Assembly: GCF_963668215.1 (NCBI RefSeq)
Contig: NZ_OY764190.1
Location: forward strand, 5,208,001-5,272,000
Length of the DNA: 64,000 bases
Source: an uncultured Desulfosarcina sp.
Lineage (GTDB): Bacteria; Desulfobacterota; Desulfobacteria; Desulfobacterales; Desulfosarcinaceae
Reading direction: 5' to 3'
Shown here: positions 17,089 to 25,711 of the stretch, in pieces
How the letters are laid out: each line of letters opens with the position of its first letter
Numbering within the stretch: the first letter of the stretch is position 1
The notes under the pieces: generated by a model
Told to the model about the DNA's origin: nothing
The model's database searches: none
Seen by the model: the letters and a program-made list of their open reading frames with translations, nothing else
Position numbers and translations under genes: made by a program

Positions 17089-18444
17089 ATGCAAAAATAT
17101 AAAATACTGTTTGTTGACGACGACCAGCAGATTCTTTCGATTGTAGGGCAATTTCTGAGCCGCTGCGGTTTCGATGTAACCACCGAGTCAAGCGGTCTGA
17201 AGGCCATCGAAAGAGTCCGGACCACTTATTATACCGTGGTTTTTACAGACCTGATAATGCCCGAACTCAATGGCATGGATCTGTTGAAACAGATCAAAGA
17301 GATTTCTCCGGAAACGGAGGTCATCGTCGTTTCCGGATATGGGACCATCGAATCGGCAATCGAGGCCATGAAACTCGGCAGCTATGATTTCCTCCAGAAA
17401 CCAATCAATTTCGACCGCTTCAAAATCCTTATCGACCGCATCATCGAAAAACATAAGCTCGAAGAAGAGAACCAACGCATTCGCAGTCAGCTGAAAGAGC
17501 GTTACAAATACGATGAACTGGTGGGCATGTCTCCAAAAATGCAGGAGATATATACCATCATCGACAGAATCAGTGCTTCCAGCCCAACGGTTTTGATCCA
17601 GGGAGAAAGCGGCACCGGAAAGGAGTTGACCGCCAATGTCATCCATAACAACAGTGACCGCAAAGAAGGGCCTTTCATTCCCGTCAACTGCGGCGCTATC
17701 GCGGAAAGTCTGTTGGAAAGGGAGTTGTTCGGACATGTAAAAGGCGCTTTTACCGGTGCGTCTAAAGACGCCATCGGTCTTTTTAAGGCGGCGGATGGCG
17801 GCACCATTTTTTTGGACGAAATCGCGGAAGTTTCCCCCGCGGTTCAAGTCAGCCTGCTTCGCGTGTTGCAGGAAAAAAAGGTCCGTCCCGTTGGCGATAC
17901 CCGTGAAGCTCGAGTCGATGTCCGCGTGATTGCCGCCACCAACAAAAGACTGGACGAGGCCATCCAAAAGCAATTGTTTCGCGAGGATTTGTATTACCGG
18001 CTCAACGTGATTTCCATTACCATGCCGCCGTTGCGGGAAATCCGCGAGGACATCCCGCTTCTGCTCAATCATTTTATAGCGAAACACCAGGGCAATGAGT
18101 CCGCGGCGTCGCCCGAAGTGAGTCCGGAAGCCATGGCCAAGCTGGTGGCCTACGACTGGCCGGGCAATGTCCGGCAGCTTGAAAACGTGGTGCGAAGAGC
18201 GTATGCGCTGGGAATCGACGAGATTCTGGATATCGACGACCTGCCAAAGGAGATCGCCCGGCAGACCGGCAAACCGGTGCCGACGGATACGGATTTGAAT
18301 TTAAAGGCCATTGAAAAGAAAACGATTCAGCAGGCGCTTCAAAAAGTTGGGGGCAACAAAGCCGAAGCCGCAAAATTGCTGGGCGTGAACACGACGACCG
18401 TTTATCGCAAAATGGCCCGTTACGATATTCAAGATGACCGATAG
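17089..18444 (+). CDS. Sigma-54-dependent response regulator, NtrC family
   Basis: A 451-residue activator with three domains in order: a receiver (Asp54 in VVFTDLIMP), an AAA+ sigma-54-interacting ATPase (Walker A GESGTGKE; GAFTGA loop near residue 218; GGTIFLDEIAE Walker B), and a Fis-type helix-turn-helix (GGNKAEAAKLLGVNTTTVYRKM). The start is set at the ATG at 17089, before QKYKILFVDDD. A longer frame from 17026 adds 21 unlike residues. No cognate kinase is adjacent. The nearest -24/-12 promoters are at 19493-19508 and 19954-19970, so the flagellar-like genes there are candidate targets. Confidence 0.9.
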   Translation: MQKYKILFVDDDQQILSIVGQFLSRCGFDVTTESSGLKAIERVRTTYYTVVFTDLIMPELNGMDLLKQIKEISPETEVIVVSGYGTIESAIEAMKLGSYDFLQKPINFDRFKILIDRIIEKHKLEEENQRIRSQLKERYKYDELVGMSPKMQEIYTIIDRISASSPTVLIQGESGTGKELTANVIHNNSDRKEGPFIPVNCGAIAESLLERELFGHVKGAFTGASKDAIGLFKAADGGTIFLDEIAEVSPAVQVSLLRVLQEKKVRPVGDTREARVDVRVIAATNKRLDEAIQKQLFREDLYYRLNVISITMPPLREIREDIPLLLNHFIAKHQGNESAASPEVSPEAMAKLVAYDWPGNVRQLENVVRRAYALGIDEILDIDDLPKEIARQTGKPVPTDTDLNLKAIEKKTIQQALQKVGGNKAEAAKLLGVNTTTVYRKMARYDIQDDR

Positions 18445-18513
18445 CGCTTGCCTTGCGGTCATCTTGGCAGCCTTGGTTTTCCATCCGTTCAGCCAAAAGG
18501 AAGGAATGATAAG

Positions 18514-18963
18514 ATGTCAGAAGGATTGGATGTAATCGTCGTCGATGACGACCCGGATGTCTGTCAATTGATTTCCAGTACCATAGAACGCTTTTATACC
18601 TGGGGAAAAGTGCTTTCCTTTACGGATGTGGAAGAGGCGACGGTGTATTGCCTGGGAAGGGAGATCGGGGTTGCCATTTTTGTGGTGGATGTTTTTTTAG
18701 GAGGGGCCAGCGGTTTTTATTTCCTTGACGCCATCGAAAAAAAATTCCCCACCGCTCATTCCGATTCCATCGTCATCACCGGAAATGCCAGCGATGACAT
18801 TGTCAATATGTGTGTGGCTTCCGATGTGAATCACCTGCTGGAAAAGCCGGTGCGGCCCTATGCCCTGCAATTGGCTGTCCGGGCCATCGCTGAAAAGTAC
18901 CTGAAGTTTGCCAAACGGCTGTTCAGTGACCAGGAGTACGCGAAAAGCGTGATGAGCTTCTGA
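18514..18963 (+). CDS. Stand-alone response regulator receiver protein
   Basis: A single receiver domain of 149 residues with acidic residues in VVDDDPDV, the phospho-acceptor Asp in FVVDVFLGG and the conserved Lys in LLEKPV. There is no output domain. The start at 18514 is fixed by AAGGA 8 nt upstream; the longer frame from 18448 adds unlike residues. It follows the NtrC-type gene by 69 nt and may be co-transcribed. It could act in a phosphorelay or by protein contact. Confidence 0.83.
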   Translation: MSEGLDVIVVDDDPDVCQLISSTIERFYTWGKVLSFTDVEEATVYCLGREIGVAIFVVDVFLGGASGFYFLDAIEKKFPTAHSDSIVITGNASDDIVNMCVASDVNHLLEKPVRPYALQLAVRAIAEKYLKFAKRLFSDQEYAKSVMSF

Positions 18964-18966
18964 GAA

Positions 18967-19437
18967 TCAGCCATTGTTGTAATAGCCGCTGTTGTACTTG
19001 GCAATTTCCATCGATGACAGCGCCAAAGCCTGGTCGACAATGCCCTGCAGTTTGTCGTCAGCACCCACTTCGGATTGCGTCATCGTTGCGAGCGCTTCGC
19101 TCTGGGATGCCATCTGCTGCATAAACGGTTCGACATCCTTCAATGTTGCCTCGTTATCGCCCAGTTTTTCCCGATACGCCTCCAGCGTGTCCATCAGTTG
19201 ATCTGTTTGATCGAAAATCGATGCGTCCGTTTCGACCGCGGTATCCGTCGAAAAGCGAGCCGGTCGAATATCCGAAGCCTCCATTGTCGGCTCTGCCGAG
19301 CATGGCCGGGCATCCTCGACGTCCATCGCCTGTTTGAAAATCGTGTCGAATCCGCCCTCGGTGGGCTTTGCCCGGTCGCTTTCCGTCTTGGAGTCCACAA
19401 TGGACTGGATCGGTCTGTTCGGATCTATGGTTACCAT
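18967..19437 (-). CDS. Hypothetical protein, possibly flagellum- or secretion-associated
   Basis: A 156-residue, mostly polar and probably helical protein with no signal peptide or membrane segment. I do not recognise the family. The N-terminal half is acidic and low in hydrophobic residues. The C-terminal half has a regular helical pattern and ends MEIAKYNSGYYNNG. A GGAGG site precedes the ATG. A candidate -24/-12 promoter lies about 56 nt upstream, and a flagellar-rod-like gene is divergent to it. This hints at a link with the flagellar or type III export apparatus, as inference only. Confidence 0.6.
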   Translation of the reverse strand: MVTIDPNRPIQSIVDSKTESDRAKPTEGGFDTIFKQAMDVEDARPCSAEPTMEASDIRPARFSTDTAVETDASIFDQTDQLMDTLEAYREKLGDNEATLKDVEPFMQQMASQSEALATMTQSEVGADDKLQGIVDQALALSSMEIAKYNSGYYNNG

Positions 19438-19492
19438 GCACGCCTCCTATAAATGGTTTTCTGTCTGACCGTTTCAATCTATTTTAGCTATG

Positions 19493-19508
19493 AGCAAATT
19501 CCATGCAA
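19493..19508 (-). promoter_or_regulatory. Candidate sigma-54 promoter for the hypothetical gene at 18967-19437
   Basis: The minus strand reads TTGCAT-N5-TTGCT. The -12 element is perfect and the spacing correct, but the -24 element has one mismatch to TGGCAC. It is about 56 nt upstream of the start. Confidence 0.4.
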
Positions 19509-19953
19509 TCTTTACCGAAAAATAATCCAAGGTGCGATTTTTTTGCATAAAAACGGACACGACTGTCTACGTTTTCACACAATCCAAACGGATAGAAAGA
19601 CCTCTTTCACACCGATTTATCTGTAGTTACGTAATGTTACAAGGATGACCGCCAGCAGACCGCCGCTTTGATTTTTTTGCAAAATGCTTGGCATTGCCAT
19701 TTATCAAGCGGCAATTGAAAATATCACCTGCCCCCTCCCCGAAAGCATTTGGCGGCAATTTTTACCGCGCTGGAAGGAAGTGTTTACCGGCAATCATTTC
19801 CCGTTCGGTCGTCGCAAAAATCGACGGGAAGTGTATTTGCCCGCTTTCGGCTCCCGTCGTGAATGTTGACCTTTTTTGTCATCTTTCCTCTCATTTACGA
19901 TTTCTTTATTTATAACATACTGAAATTTTAATGATTATATGCAATCAGTACTG

Positions 19954-19970
19954 TGGCACTGGAATTGCTA
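19954..19970 (+). promoter_or_regulatory. Sigma-54 promoter of the rod-like gene
   Basis: TGGCAC-N5-TTGCTA matches the consensus TGGCAC-N5-TTGCW exactly. Transcription should begin near 19980, about 30 nt ahead of the ATG at 20012. An NtrC-type activator is encoded 1.5 kb upstream. Confidence 0.78.
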
Positions 19971-20011
19971 TTCAGATGTAAGCGTTTAACCGTACAAAAA
20001 CAGGAGTAACG

Positions 20012-20365
20012 ATGGTTTCACCTCTTTCTTCAGCTACATCCGCCATTTCGTCCTTTTCGGTCAAAATGGACGTTACCGCCAACAATATCGCCAACGTCAA
20101 CACGGACGGCTTCAAGAAAAGCCGCACGACCCTTCAAGAAGGTAAAAACGGCGGCGTTCAACCGGTCGTCGATCGGGTTGATACACCCGGCCTGCCCAAG
20201 CTTGTTTCGGAAGATGGCGTCACCCGTGAAGTCGAGAATTCCAACGTGGATCTTGCCGAGGAACTGACCGAAACCATTCCCACCCAAACGGCTTACAGTG
20301 CCAATCTGAAAACGATCCAGACCGCCGATGACATGCTGGGCAGCCTGCTGGATACCATAGGATAA
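20012..20365 (+). CDS. Small stand-alone flagellar rod/hook-like protein (FlgC-like)
   Basis: A 117-residue protein carrying both ends of the flagellar axial family with little between them. The N-terminus has ANNIANVNTDGFKKSR (the flagellar rod/hook N motif). The C-terminus has SNVDLAEELTETIPTQ and a long helix ending MLGSLLDTIG (the rod/hook C motif). These form the coiled coil by which rod and hook proteins pack. FlgC itself is slightly longer and lies among fliE and flgB, which are absent here. AGGAG precedes the ATG. The sigma-54 promoter suggests timed expression with flagellar genes. Confidence 0.8.
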   Translation: MVSPLSSATSAISSFSVKMDVTANNIANVNTDGFKKSRTTLQEGKNGGVQPVVDRVDTPGLPKLVSEDGVTREVENSNVDLAEELTETIPTQTAYSANLKTIQTADDMLGSLLDTIG

Positions 20366-20495
20366 TCGAACGGTTGAGAAAATTTACCCTTGCGCTTCAT
20401 GAAAAACGACAACTGCCGATAAAGGGTCTGAAAACCAAACCCATCGAATCCGTCGGTCGCAATTGAGGATTCCAGAAGAAAGGACAATCACAGCG

Positions 20496-22106
20496 TTGAT
20501 TTCAATCCCCTTATCACACGCAAAAACCCTATTGGCTGTTTCATGTTTTTATTGGATCGCAGCGGCAGTCCTTTTACCGCCAGCAGCATTGGCAGAAGTC
20601 GATAGCAATTATGCCGTATACGTTCCGCCCCATAAAATCACCCAACGAACGCTGGACGGGATGGTCCATTATGCCTCGCAGACCCCAATCAATGCGGTTG
20701 TCCTGCATGTGAAAACGCCGAGAGGAAGATTGCTGTGGCCGTCTAAAAACCCAACGGCTGTCGAGATGGGCGTTGCCGCCGGACATTCCGGATTGGCCAG
20801 ACACGTGGCGCGATTAAAGCAGGACAACATCCATACCATTGCCAAACTGGATGTGTTCGCCGATCATCAACTTGCCGCAAGCCGGCCCGATATGAGCGTC
20901 ATCGATGCACGCAGCGGGGCTCCCTGGACCGATGCCAACGGCCTGCACTGGTCCAATCCCAGTGACAGCCGGGTATGGGCGTACAACATCGCTCTGGCCA
21001 AAGAACTGGCCGGCCTGGGTTTCGACGAAATCCAGTTCGACTATGTTCGATTTCCCAGCGACGGCGATCTTTCCGCGATCACCTATCCCAACACAGAAGC
21101 CGGTTTTTCCAAATCTAACTATATCCAATCGTTTCTCGAAAAGGCTTCCCGGGAATTAAAGCCGCTAGGCGTATTGCTTTCGGCGGACATTTTTGGACTC
21201 ACGGCCTGGAAAACCGATGACTTCGGCATCGGCCAGGTGCTGGAAAAAATGGCTCCCCACCTGGACGTCATCTGCCCCATGTTTTACCCGTCCCATTTTC
21301 CGGCCGGTTTCTTGGGTAAACAATCACCCGGTGAATTTCCCGAAATGATCATGGAAGCCAGCATGCGCAGCATGCAGCGGCGCACCGACAAACCCATTCG
21401 CCCATGGATTCAGGGGTTCTGGTACCGACCGGATCAGATCGCCGCTCAAATCGAAGGCATCGAAGAAGTTTCGCCGAGCAGCTGGTCCGTCTGGAGTCCT
21501 TCCGGCAACTATGGACAGTCTTATCGGGCCATGGCGGATCGCTCCGGCACCTGCCTGACCCCACCCAAATTTTATGCAACCCTTGCAGAGCTGAAAAACG
21601 AAGCCGACCGTTCCATCCGCGGCAACAGCGCTGTGGTCAATTACACCAATTTCAAGTCCGGGTATTCGATCATTTCCCTGGAAGCCTACCAAAAAGGCCA
21701 ACGATCCAGCTACACCTCCCCTGCGGCGGTGGTGGGCACCTTGGAGGAAGGCATCATGGACCACATCCTCCAATCGCGGGGCATTTCCTTTAAAACCAAT
21801 GCCAATCCCCACACCAAACGCAAACTGATCAGTGATCTGCTGTGCAGCGATCTTGGGAAAAGCGCCCGGCGCATGCGTCCGCAGCCCATCTACATCGACT
21901 GGTCGCAGGGCTGCACTTTTTCCACCGGTAACATTCCAAAATCCCGTCTTGAACTCTTTGCACATGGCGGGCGCGAAGAAACCAGGGAAACGTCCACCGA
22001 GATTGAAGCCTCGGAACCCATCAATATCGCAGCCATTTCCGAAAGCATCTTCGGCGTTGTCATGGAACCAATGGTTATCCAACCGACCATGGTTTTTTCC
22101 CGATAG
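20496..22106 (+). CDS. Exported putative glycoside hydrolase, DUF4015 type
   Basis: About 536 residues with a signal peptide (hydrophobic core LLAVSCFYWIAAAVLLPPAALA), then a TIM-barrel-like region of the DUF4015 family. Motifs include NAVVLHVKTPRGRL, GFDEIQFDYVRFPSDG and VLLSADIFGLTAWK. The Glu and Asp in FDEIQFDYVRFP are plausible catalytic or ligand residues. The C-terminal third is less conserved. Both possible starts (20463 and 20496) are TTG. I prefer 20496 because AGAAAGGA lies upstream and it gives a compact signal peptide. No glycan substrate can be assigned. Confidence 0.8.
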   Translation: MISIPLSHAKTLLAVSCFYWIAAAVLLPPAALAEVDSNYAVYVPPHKITQRTLDGMVHYASQTPINAVVLHVKTPRGRLLWPSKNPTAVEMGVAAGHSGLARHVARLKQDNIHTIAKLDVFADHQLAASRPDMSVIDARSGAPWTDANGLHWSNPSDSRVWAYNIALAKELAGLGFDEIQFDYVRFPSDGDLSAITYPNTEAGFSKSNYIQSFLEKASRELKPLGVLLSADIFGLTAWKTDDFGIGQVLEKMAPHLDVICPMFYPSHFPAGFLGKQSPGEFPEMIMEASMRSMQRRTDKPIRPWIQGFWYRPDQIAAQIEGIEEVSPSSWSVWSPSGNYGQSYRAMADRSGTCLTPPKFYATLAELKNEADRSIRGNSAVVNYTNFKSGYSIISLEAYQKGQRSSYTSPAAVVGTLEEGIMDHILQSRGISFKTNANPHTKRKLISDLLCSDLGKSARRMRPQPIYIDWSQGCTFSTGNIPKSRLELFAHGGREETRETSTEIEASEPINIAAISESIFGVVMEPMVIQPTMVFSR

Positions 22107-22134
22107 TTTTTGTCCATCCATAAACGGAAAGTCC

Positions 22135-22164
22135 TTGACCCCTGCTGGGTCTCTCTGCTACCTT
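22135..22164 (+). promoter_or_regulatory. Sigma-70 type promoter of the MerR/acyl-CoA dehydrogenase pair
   Basis: TTGACC (22135-22140), an 18-nt spacer and TACCTT (22159-22164) resemble -35 and -10 elements. The palindromic operator begins at the -10 box. Confidence 0.5.
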
Positions 22165-22185
22165 AACCTTTACGTAAACGTTAAG
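22162..22185. promoter_or_regulatory. MerR-type operator palindrome
   Basis: CTTAAC-C-TTTACGTAAA-C-GTTAAG is a 24-bp near-perfect palindrome with one mismatched pair, 18 nt upstream of the MerR-type gene. The core TTTACGTAAA resembles sites of LiuR-type MerR regulators of branched-chain acyl-CoA degradation (resemblance recalled, not searched). Autoregulation is likely. Confidence 0.6.
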
Positions 22186-22203
22186 TTAGCCGGGCGACCT
22201 GTC

Positions 22204-22605
22204 GTGAAAAAAGAACGCTTTTCCATTTCCAACCTTGCTGCCGAACTCGGCATCACCAGCCGGTCCATCCGCTTCTATGAGGAAAAGGGGCTGCTCCACC
22301 CCGGCCGCACTCAGGGAAATCAACGCGTCTATACTTCCAAGGACCGGGCCCGCTTGAAATTGATCCTGCGTGGCAAACGATTCGGCTACACCCTCGACGA
22401 AATCGCAAAAATGATCGGACTGGCCGATGTGGACGTCAACGAGATCGACCAGATCCGCAGCGCTCTGTCTTACGGGGACAAGAAGCTGAAGGAAATCGCA
22501 CAGCGTTTGAAGGAACTCAAAACCCTGGAAACGGATATGCGTGACGTCCGTGAAAAACTGATTCGACGCCTCGAAACACTGGAAAGGAAAAAATCCGATG
22601 TTTGA
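22204..22605 (+). CDS. MerR-family transcriptional regulator (LiuR-like)
   Basis: A 133-residue regulator. It has the MerR winged helix (FSISNLAAELGITSRSIRFYEEKGLLHPGRT, then NQRVYTSKDRARLKLI) followed by a coiled-coil dimerisation helix rich in Lys and Glu. It has no effector-binding domain and no cysteines for metal. The start is GTG at 22204; the open frame extends upstream but without family similarity. It overlaps the acyl-CoA dehydrogenase by 8 nt, so they form an operon, and a 24-bp palindrome precedes it. Control of acyl-CoA catabolism is inferred. Confidence 0.87.
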   Translation: MKKERFSISNLAAELGITSRSIRFYEEKGLLHPGRTQGNQRVYTSKDRARLKLILRGKRFGYTLDEIAKMIGLADVDVNEIDQIRSALSYGDKKLKEIAQRLKELKTLETDMRDVREKLIRRLETLERKKSDV

Positions 22606-23842
22606 CCACCTGTTATCCGAACCGGCCAAAAAATTCCGTGAAGAAGTCAGGGACCTGGTACGCTGGGTGCCCCGCGAAATGATCCTGGACATGGATCAGG
22701 ACCGCATTCAGTTTCCTAAAGAGTTTTTACAGGAAGCCGGTCGGCGCAACCTGATGGGATGCCGCTATCCCAAACGTTGGGGAGGGCGAGGCATGGATTG
22801 GGTAGCCACGGCCATGGCCGTGGAGGAAGTCGGCACCCTGGGATACATTTTCGCCTGCATTTTCGGTGTAGGCGCCGAACTGGTGTGCGATGCCATCATT
22901 CTTCACGGCAGCGACGAGCAGAAGGAAAAATATGTCAAGCCGCTGCTCAAAGGTGACCTGTTTGCCGCCGAGTGCCTGACCGAACCCCGCGGCGGGTCCG
23001 ATTTCTTCGGCACTACCACGACCGCTGTGAGAGACGGGGACGATTTCATCCTCAACGGACAAAAACGCTTTATCGTCGGTGCCGAAGGGGCCGACTATTT
23101 TCTCGTATATGCCCGCACCGCGACCGATGCCAGGCCCCACGAAGCGCTGACCTGTTTTATCGTCGATCGCGGACCGGGTGTCGAGACCCAATATCTGTAC
23201 GGCCTCATGGGCTGCCGAGGCGGCGGCGCCGGGAGAATCGTTTTCAAGGATGTGCGCGTTCCCAAGGCCAATGTGGTGGGAAAAATTAACGGCGCCTACG
23301 CGGTCTTCAACACCATGATGATCCCGGAGCGCCTGGGAACGGCCGCCATGACCATCGGCGCGGCCCGCCCAGCGCTGGATGTCGCCACGGACTATACCAG
23401 CCGCCGCAAGGCCTTTGGCGCCCCCATCAACACCTTTCAAGGGGTCAGCTTCCAGGTGGCCGAAGCCGTCATGCTGCTGGACGCCGCCCGGGCCATGGTT
23501 TACGCCACCTGCAAAGCGGTGGACGGCGGTGAATCGCCGCGCATCATTCGGCGCATGGTTTCCGAAACCAAGAAATTCGTTACCGAGTCGTGCCAGAAGG
23601 CGGCCCATAATGCCATGCAGGTCATGGGCGGCATCGGCTACACCAATGTTTTTCCCGTGGAGCGGATTGTCCGGGATTTACGGCTTGCCTCCATCTGGAC
23701 CGGCACCAACGAGGTGATGTCCATGATCATCGCCAACGAATGGTACCGGGATCGTATCGGGAAAAAGTCGGAAACCGAAGCAAGGGACTGGGAGTTGGAT
23801 GCGGCCGAAGCCCACGCCCAGGATGAAAAAATCTATGAGTGA
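22598..23842 (+). CDS. Acyl-CoA dehydrogenase
   Basis: A 414-residue FAD enzyme that oxidises an acyl-CoA at C2-C3 and passes electrons to ETF. Motifs present include AAECLTEPRGGSDF (FAD and substrate side) and NAMQVMGGIGYTNVFPVERIVRD. The catalytic base appears to be Glu244 in PERLGTAA, as in isovaleryl- and long-chain-type enzymes. The place used by short- and medium-chain enzymes (YEGT) is Thr368 (WTGT). This favours branched or long substrates but is not proof. It is coupled to the MerR-type gene upstream. Confidence 0.92.
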   Translation: MFDHLLSEPAKKFREEVRDLVRWVPREMILDMDQDRIQFPKEFLQEAGRRNLMGCRYPKRWGGRGMDWVATAMAVEEVGTLGYIFACIFGVGAELVCDAIILHGSDEQKEKYVKPLLKGDLFAAECLTEPRGGSDFFGTTTTAVRDGDDFILNGQKRFIVGAEGADYFLVYARTATDARPHEALTCFIVDRGPGVETQYLYGLMGCRGGGAGRIVFKDVRVPKANVVGKINGAYAVFNTMMIPERLGTAAMTIGAARPALDVATDYTSRRKAFGAPINTFQGVSFQVAEAVMLLDAARAMVYATCKAVDGGESPRIIRRMVSETKKFVTESCQKAAHNAMQVMGGIGYTNVFPVERIVRDLRLASIWTGTNEVMSMIIANEWYRDRIGKKSETEARDWELDAAEAHAQDEKIYE

Positions 23843-23878
23843 CGGCCAAAATCAATCCTGCTTCGCGTACCGATCAAT

Positions 23879-24688
23879 ATGAAAACCGTCTCTCAGCATC
23901 GCTACCATCCCGAAGTAATCGCTCTGGAACTGGGCTATGGTCTCATCGGCCGCCCGTTAATGACGGTCCGCTGCTATCTTGTGGGCGATACACTGATCGA
24001 CTGCGGCCAATCCCATGTGGCCGCGGAAATGAAAAAATTTGTCCGTGCCAATCCGGTGAAACGGCTGCTTTTGACCCACCACCACGAAGATCACAGCGGC
24101 AATGCCGCCCTGATTGCCAAGACCTGTGGCGCCGCTGTCCTGGGCCATCGAATCACCGCCCGAAAAATGCAAAATATCCGTCCGATCATGCCCTACCAGC
24201 ATCTGGTCTGGGGACAATCGCGAGTGGTAAAGGTGGCCACCCTGCCCCCATTATTGGAATTCAATGGACATCGGTTCCTGGCCATTCACACACCGGGCCA
24301 CAGCAAGGACCACACGGTTTATCTGGAAACCCAACATGGCTGGCTTTTTTCGGGAGATCTTTATTTAGGCGAAAGAATAAAGTTTTTCAGGTCGGACGAA
24401 AAAATCGACCAACAGATCAACTCACTGAAGACCGTTTTGCAGTACGATTTCGACGCTCTTTTTTGCAGCCACAACCCCGTCTTGAAGGGAGGCAAAAAGA
24501 AGCTTCGGGGAAAGCTGGACTTTCTCGAAGAAATTTACGGCAAGGTTTGCTTATTGCTGTCCGAGGGGTTGCCGGAAAAAGAGATCGTCAGACGGATGGA
24601 TCCTAAAAATGATCGCTTCATCAAATATTTTACCATGGGCAATGCCTGTTTCGGCAACATGATACGATCCGCCATCCACGCAGCCTGA
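23879..24688 (+). CDS. Metallo-beta-lactamase-fold hydrolase
   Basis: A 269-residue MBL-fold protein. LLTHHHEDHSGNA gives the HxHxDH metal motif, IHTPGHSKDH a further ligand His and FSGDLYLG the bridging Asp. SHNP near residue 199 supplies a late His. It lies 36 nt after the acyl-CoA dehydrogenase and may be co-transcribed. Such proteins include glyoxalase II and acyl-thioester hydrolases. A thioesterase role here is possible given the neighbour, but unproven. Confidence 0.88.
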   Translation: MKTVSQHRYHPEVIALELGYGLIGRPLMTVRCYLVGDTLIDCGQSHVAAEMKKFVRANPVKRLLLTHHHEDHSGNAALIAKTCGAAVLGHRITARKMQNIRPIMPYQHLVWGQSRVVKVATLPPLLEFNGHRFLAIHTPGHSKDHTVYLETQHGWLFSGDLYLGERIKFFRSDEKIDQQINSLKTVLQYDFDALFCSHNPVLKGGKKKLRGKLDFLEEIYGKVCLLLSEGLPEKEIVRRMDPKNDRFIKYFTMGNACFGNMIRSAIHAA

Positions 24689-24757
24689 AGCTGCCACAGA
24701 CCGCCTGGTTGAACGGATGAAGCGGCCGGCAACGATCGGTTTCCCGATACAATTATC

Positions 24758-25513
24758 CTACTTGATTCCCCGCTCCGCCTTGACCTCTTCCCACGCCTCC
24801 TGAATTTCACGGAATTTATCCTGGGCGAAGCGTGTGAACTCATCGGGCAGACCTTTGGCGGCAATTTTGTCCGGATGATACTCCTGAACCCGCTGTCGAT
24901 AGCAGCGTTTGACCTGATCGTTGTCGGCGTCCGGACTGCACCCCAATACCGCGTATGCCTTGTCGGCGGTCTTGACGTATTTGGATTTCAACTGGCTGTA
25001 GCGGACGGAACTGAAATGGAACGTATTCACGGCAACCATGATCAGTTCCTCTTCCTCGGCGCTCAAACGGCCGTCGGATACAGCCACCCGAAGTAAAACT
25101 TCGATCATCACTTCAATCATCTGGGGCTGACCGTGAAATTCTTCGTAAAACTGACGGGCGAAATCATCGAATGTACCGGGTGCGTTCAACGCCGTCCGAA
25201 AAATATTGACCGCAGCATGCCGGCTGTCCGTGTTCAGTCGCAGATCCTTCTCCATGAAATCCTCGATGGAGTCGATCTCCTCCGGGGTTACCCGACCATC
25301 CGCACGGGCCAATTTGGCCAGCATGGAAAAAGCCGCCACAAAAAAGGTCAATTGATTCTGCTCCACCCGGGACAGTCGCTGCCCTTCCCGTGACAGTTCC
25401 AGTTCGGTCCCGCTATCGAAGGCGTGTCCGAAGGCGGCTCCGAAAATGGCACCCAGCGGTCCGCCCAAGGCGAATCCGATCGTTCCACCGACAAGTTTTC
25501 CCATCCAACCCAT
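24758..25513 (-). CDS. djlA: DjlA-like co-chaperone with TerB and J domains
   Basis: A 251-residue protein. The N-terminus has a glycine-rich membrane segment (LVGGTIGFALGGPLGAIFGAAFGHAF, about residues 6-31). A TerB-type helical domain follows (about residues 50-160; LARADGRVTPEEID and VAVSDGRLSAEEEELI). The C-terminal J domain (about 180-251) carries HPD in QEYHPDKIAA, needed to stimulate DnaK ATPase. Length and order match DjlA. It is convergent with the MBL gene. Confidence 0.9.
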   Translation of the reverse strand: MGWMGKLVGGTIGFALGGPLGAIFGAAFGHAFDSGTELELSREGQRLSRVEQNQLTFFVAAFSMLAKLARADGRVTPEEIDSIEDFMEKDLRLNTDSRHAAVNIFRTALNAPGTFDDFARQFYEEFHGQPQMIEVMIEVLLRVAVSDGRLSAEEEELIMVAVNTFHFSSVRYSQLKSKYVKTADKAYAVLGCSPDADNDQVKRCYRQRVQEYHPDKIAAKGLPDEFTRFAQDKFREIQEAWEEVKAERGIK

Positions 25514-25711
25514 TTGAGGTGCTCCTGTTTTTATTGGTACCGGCGCTCACCATTAACACAAAAGAAGAAGCGTTGCCAAGCATGCGACGCAATGCCCGAG
25601 GACACCGGAACCCTCAGAAATGCCTTGAATTATCATTATCTTCCGTGTATTATCGATAATCGGTGATTCCAACTCTTTCCCCCAATTTTCTTCCACGAAA
25701 GGTTGTTGCGT

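Larger units (their letters stand above)
19438..20011. other. Divergent intergenic region holding two sigma-54 promoter candidates
   Basis: About 570 nt between the hypothetical gene (leftward) and the rod-like gene (rightward). It carries -24/-12 candidates for each direction. The middle (19510-19950) is A+T-rich in places; short open frames there show no recognisable product. It may hold activator binding sites. Confidence 0.4.

Noticed and set aside
19684..19915. Short rightward open frames
   Set aside because: No ribosome site, no recognisable product and overlapping alternative frames.
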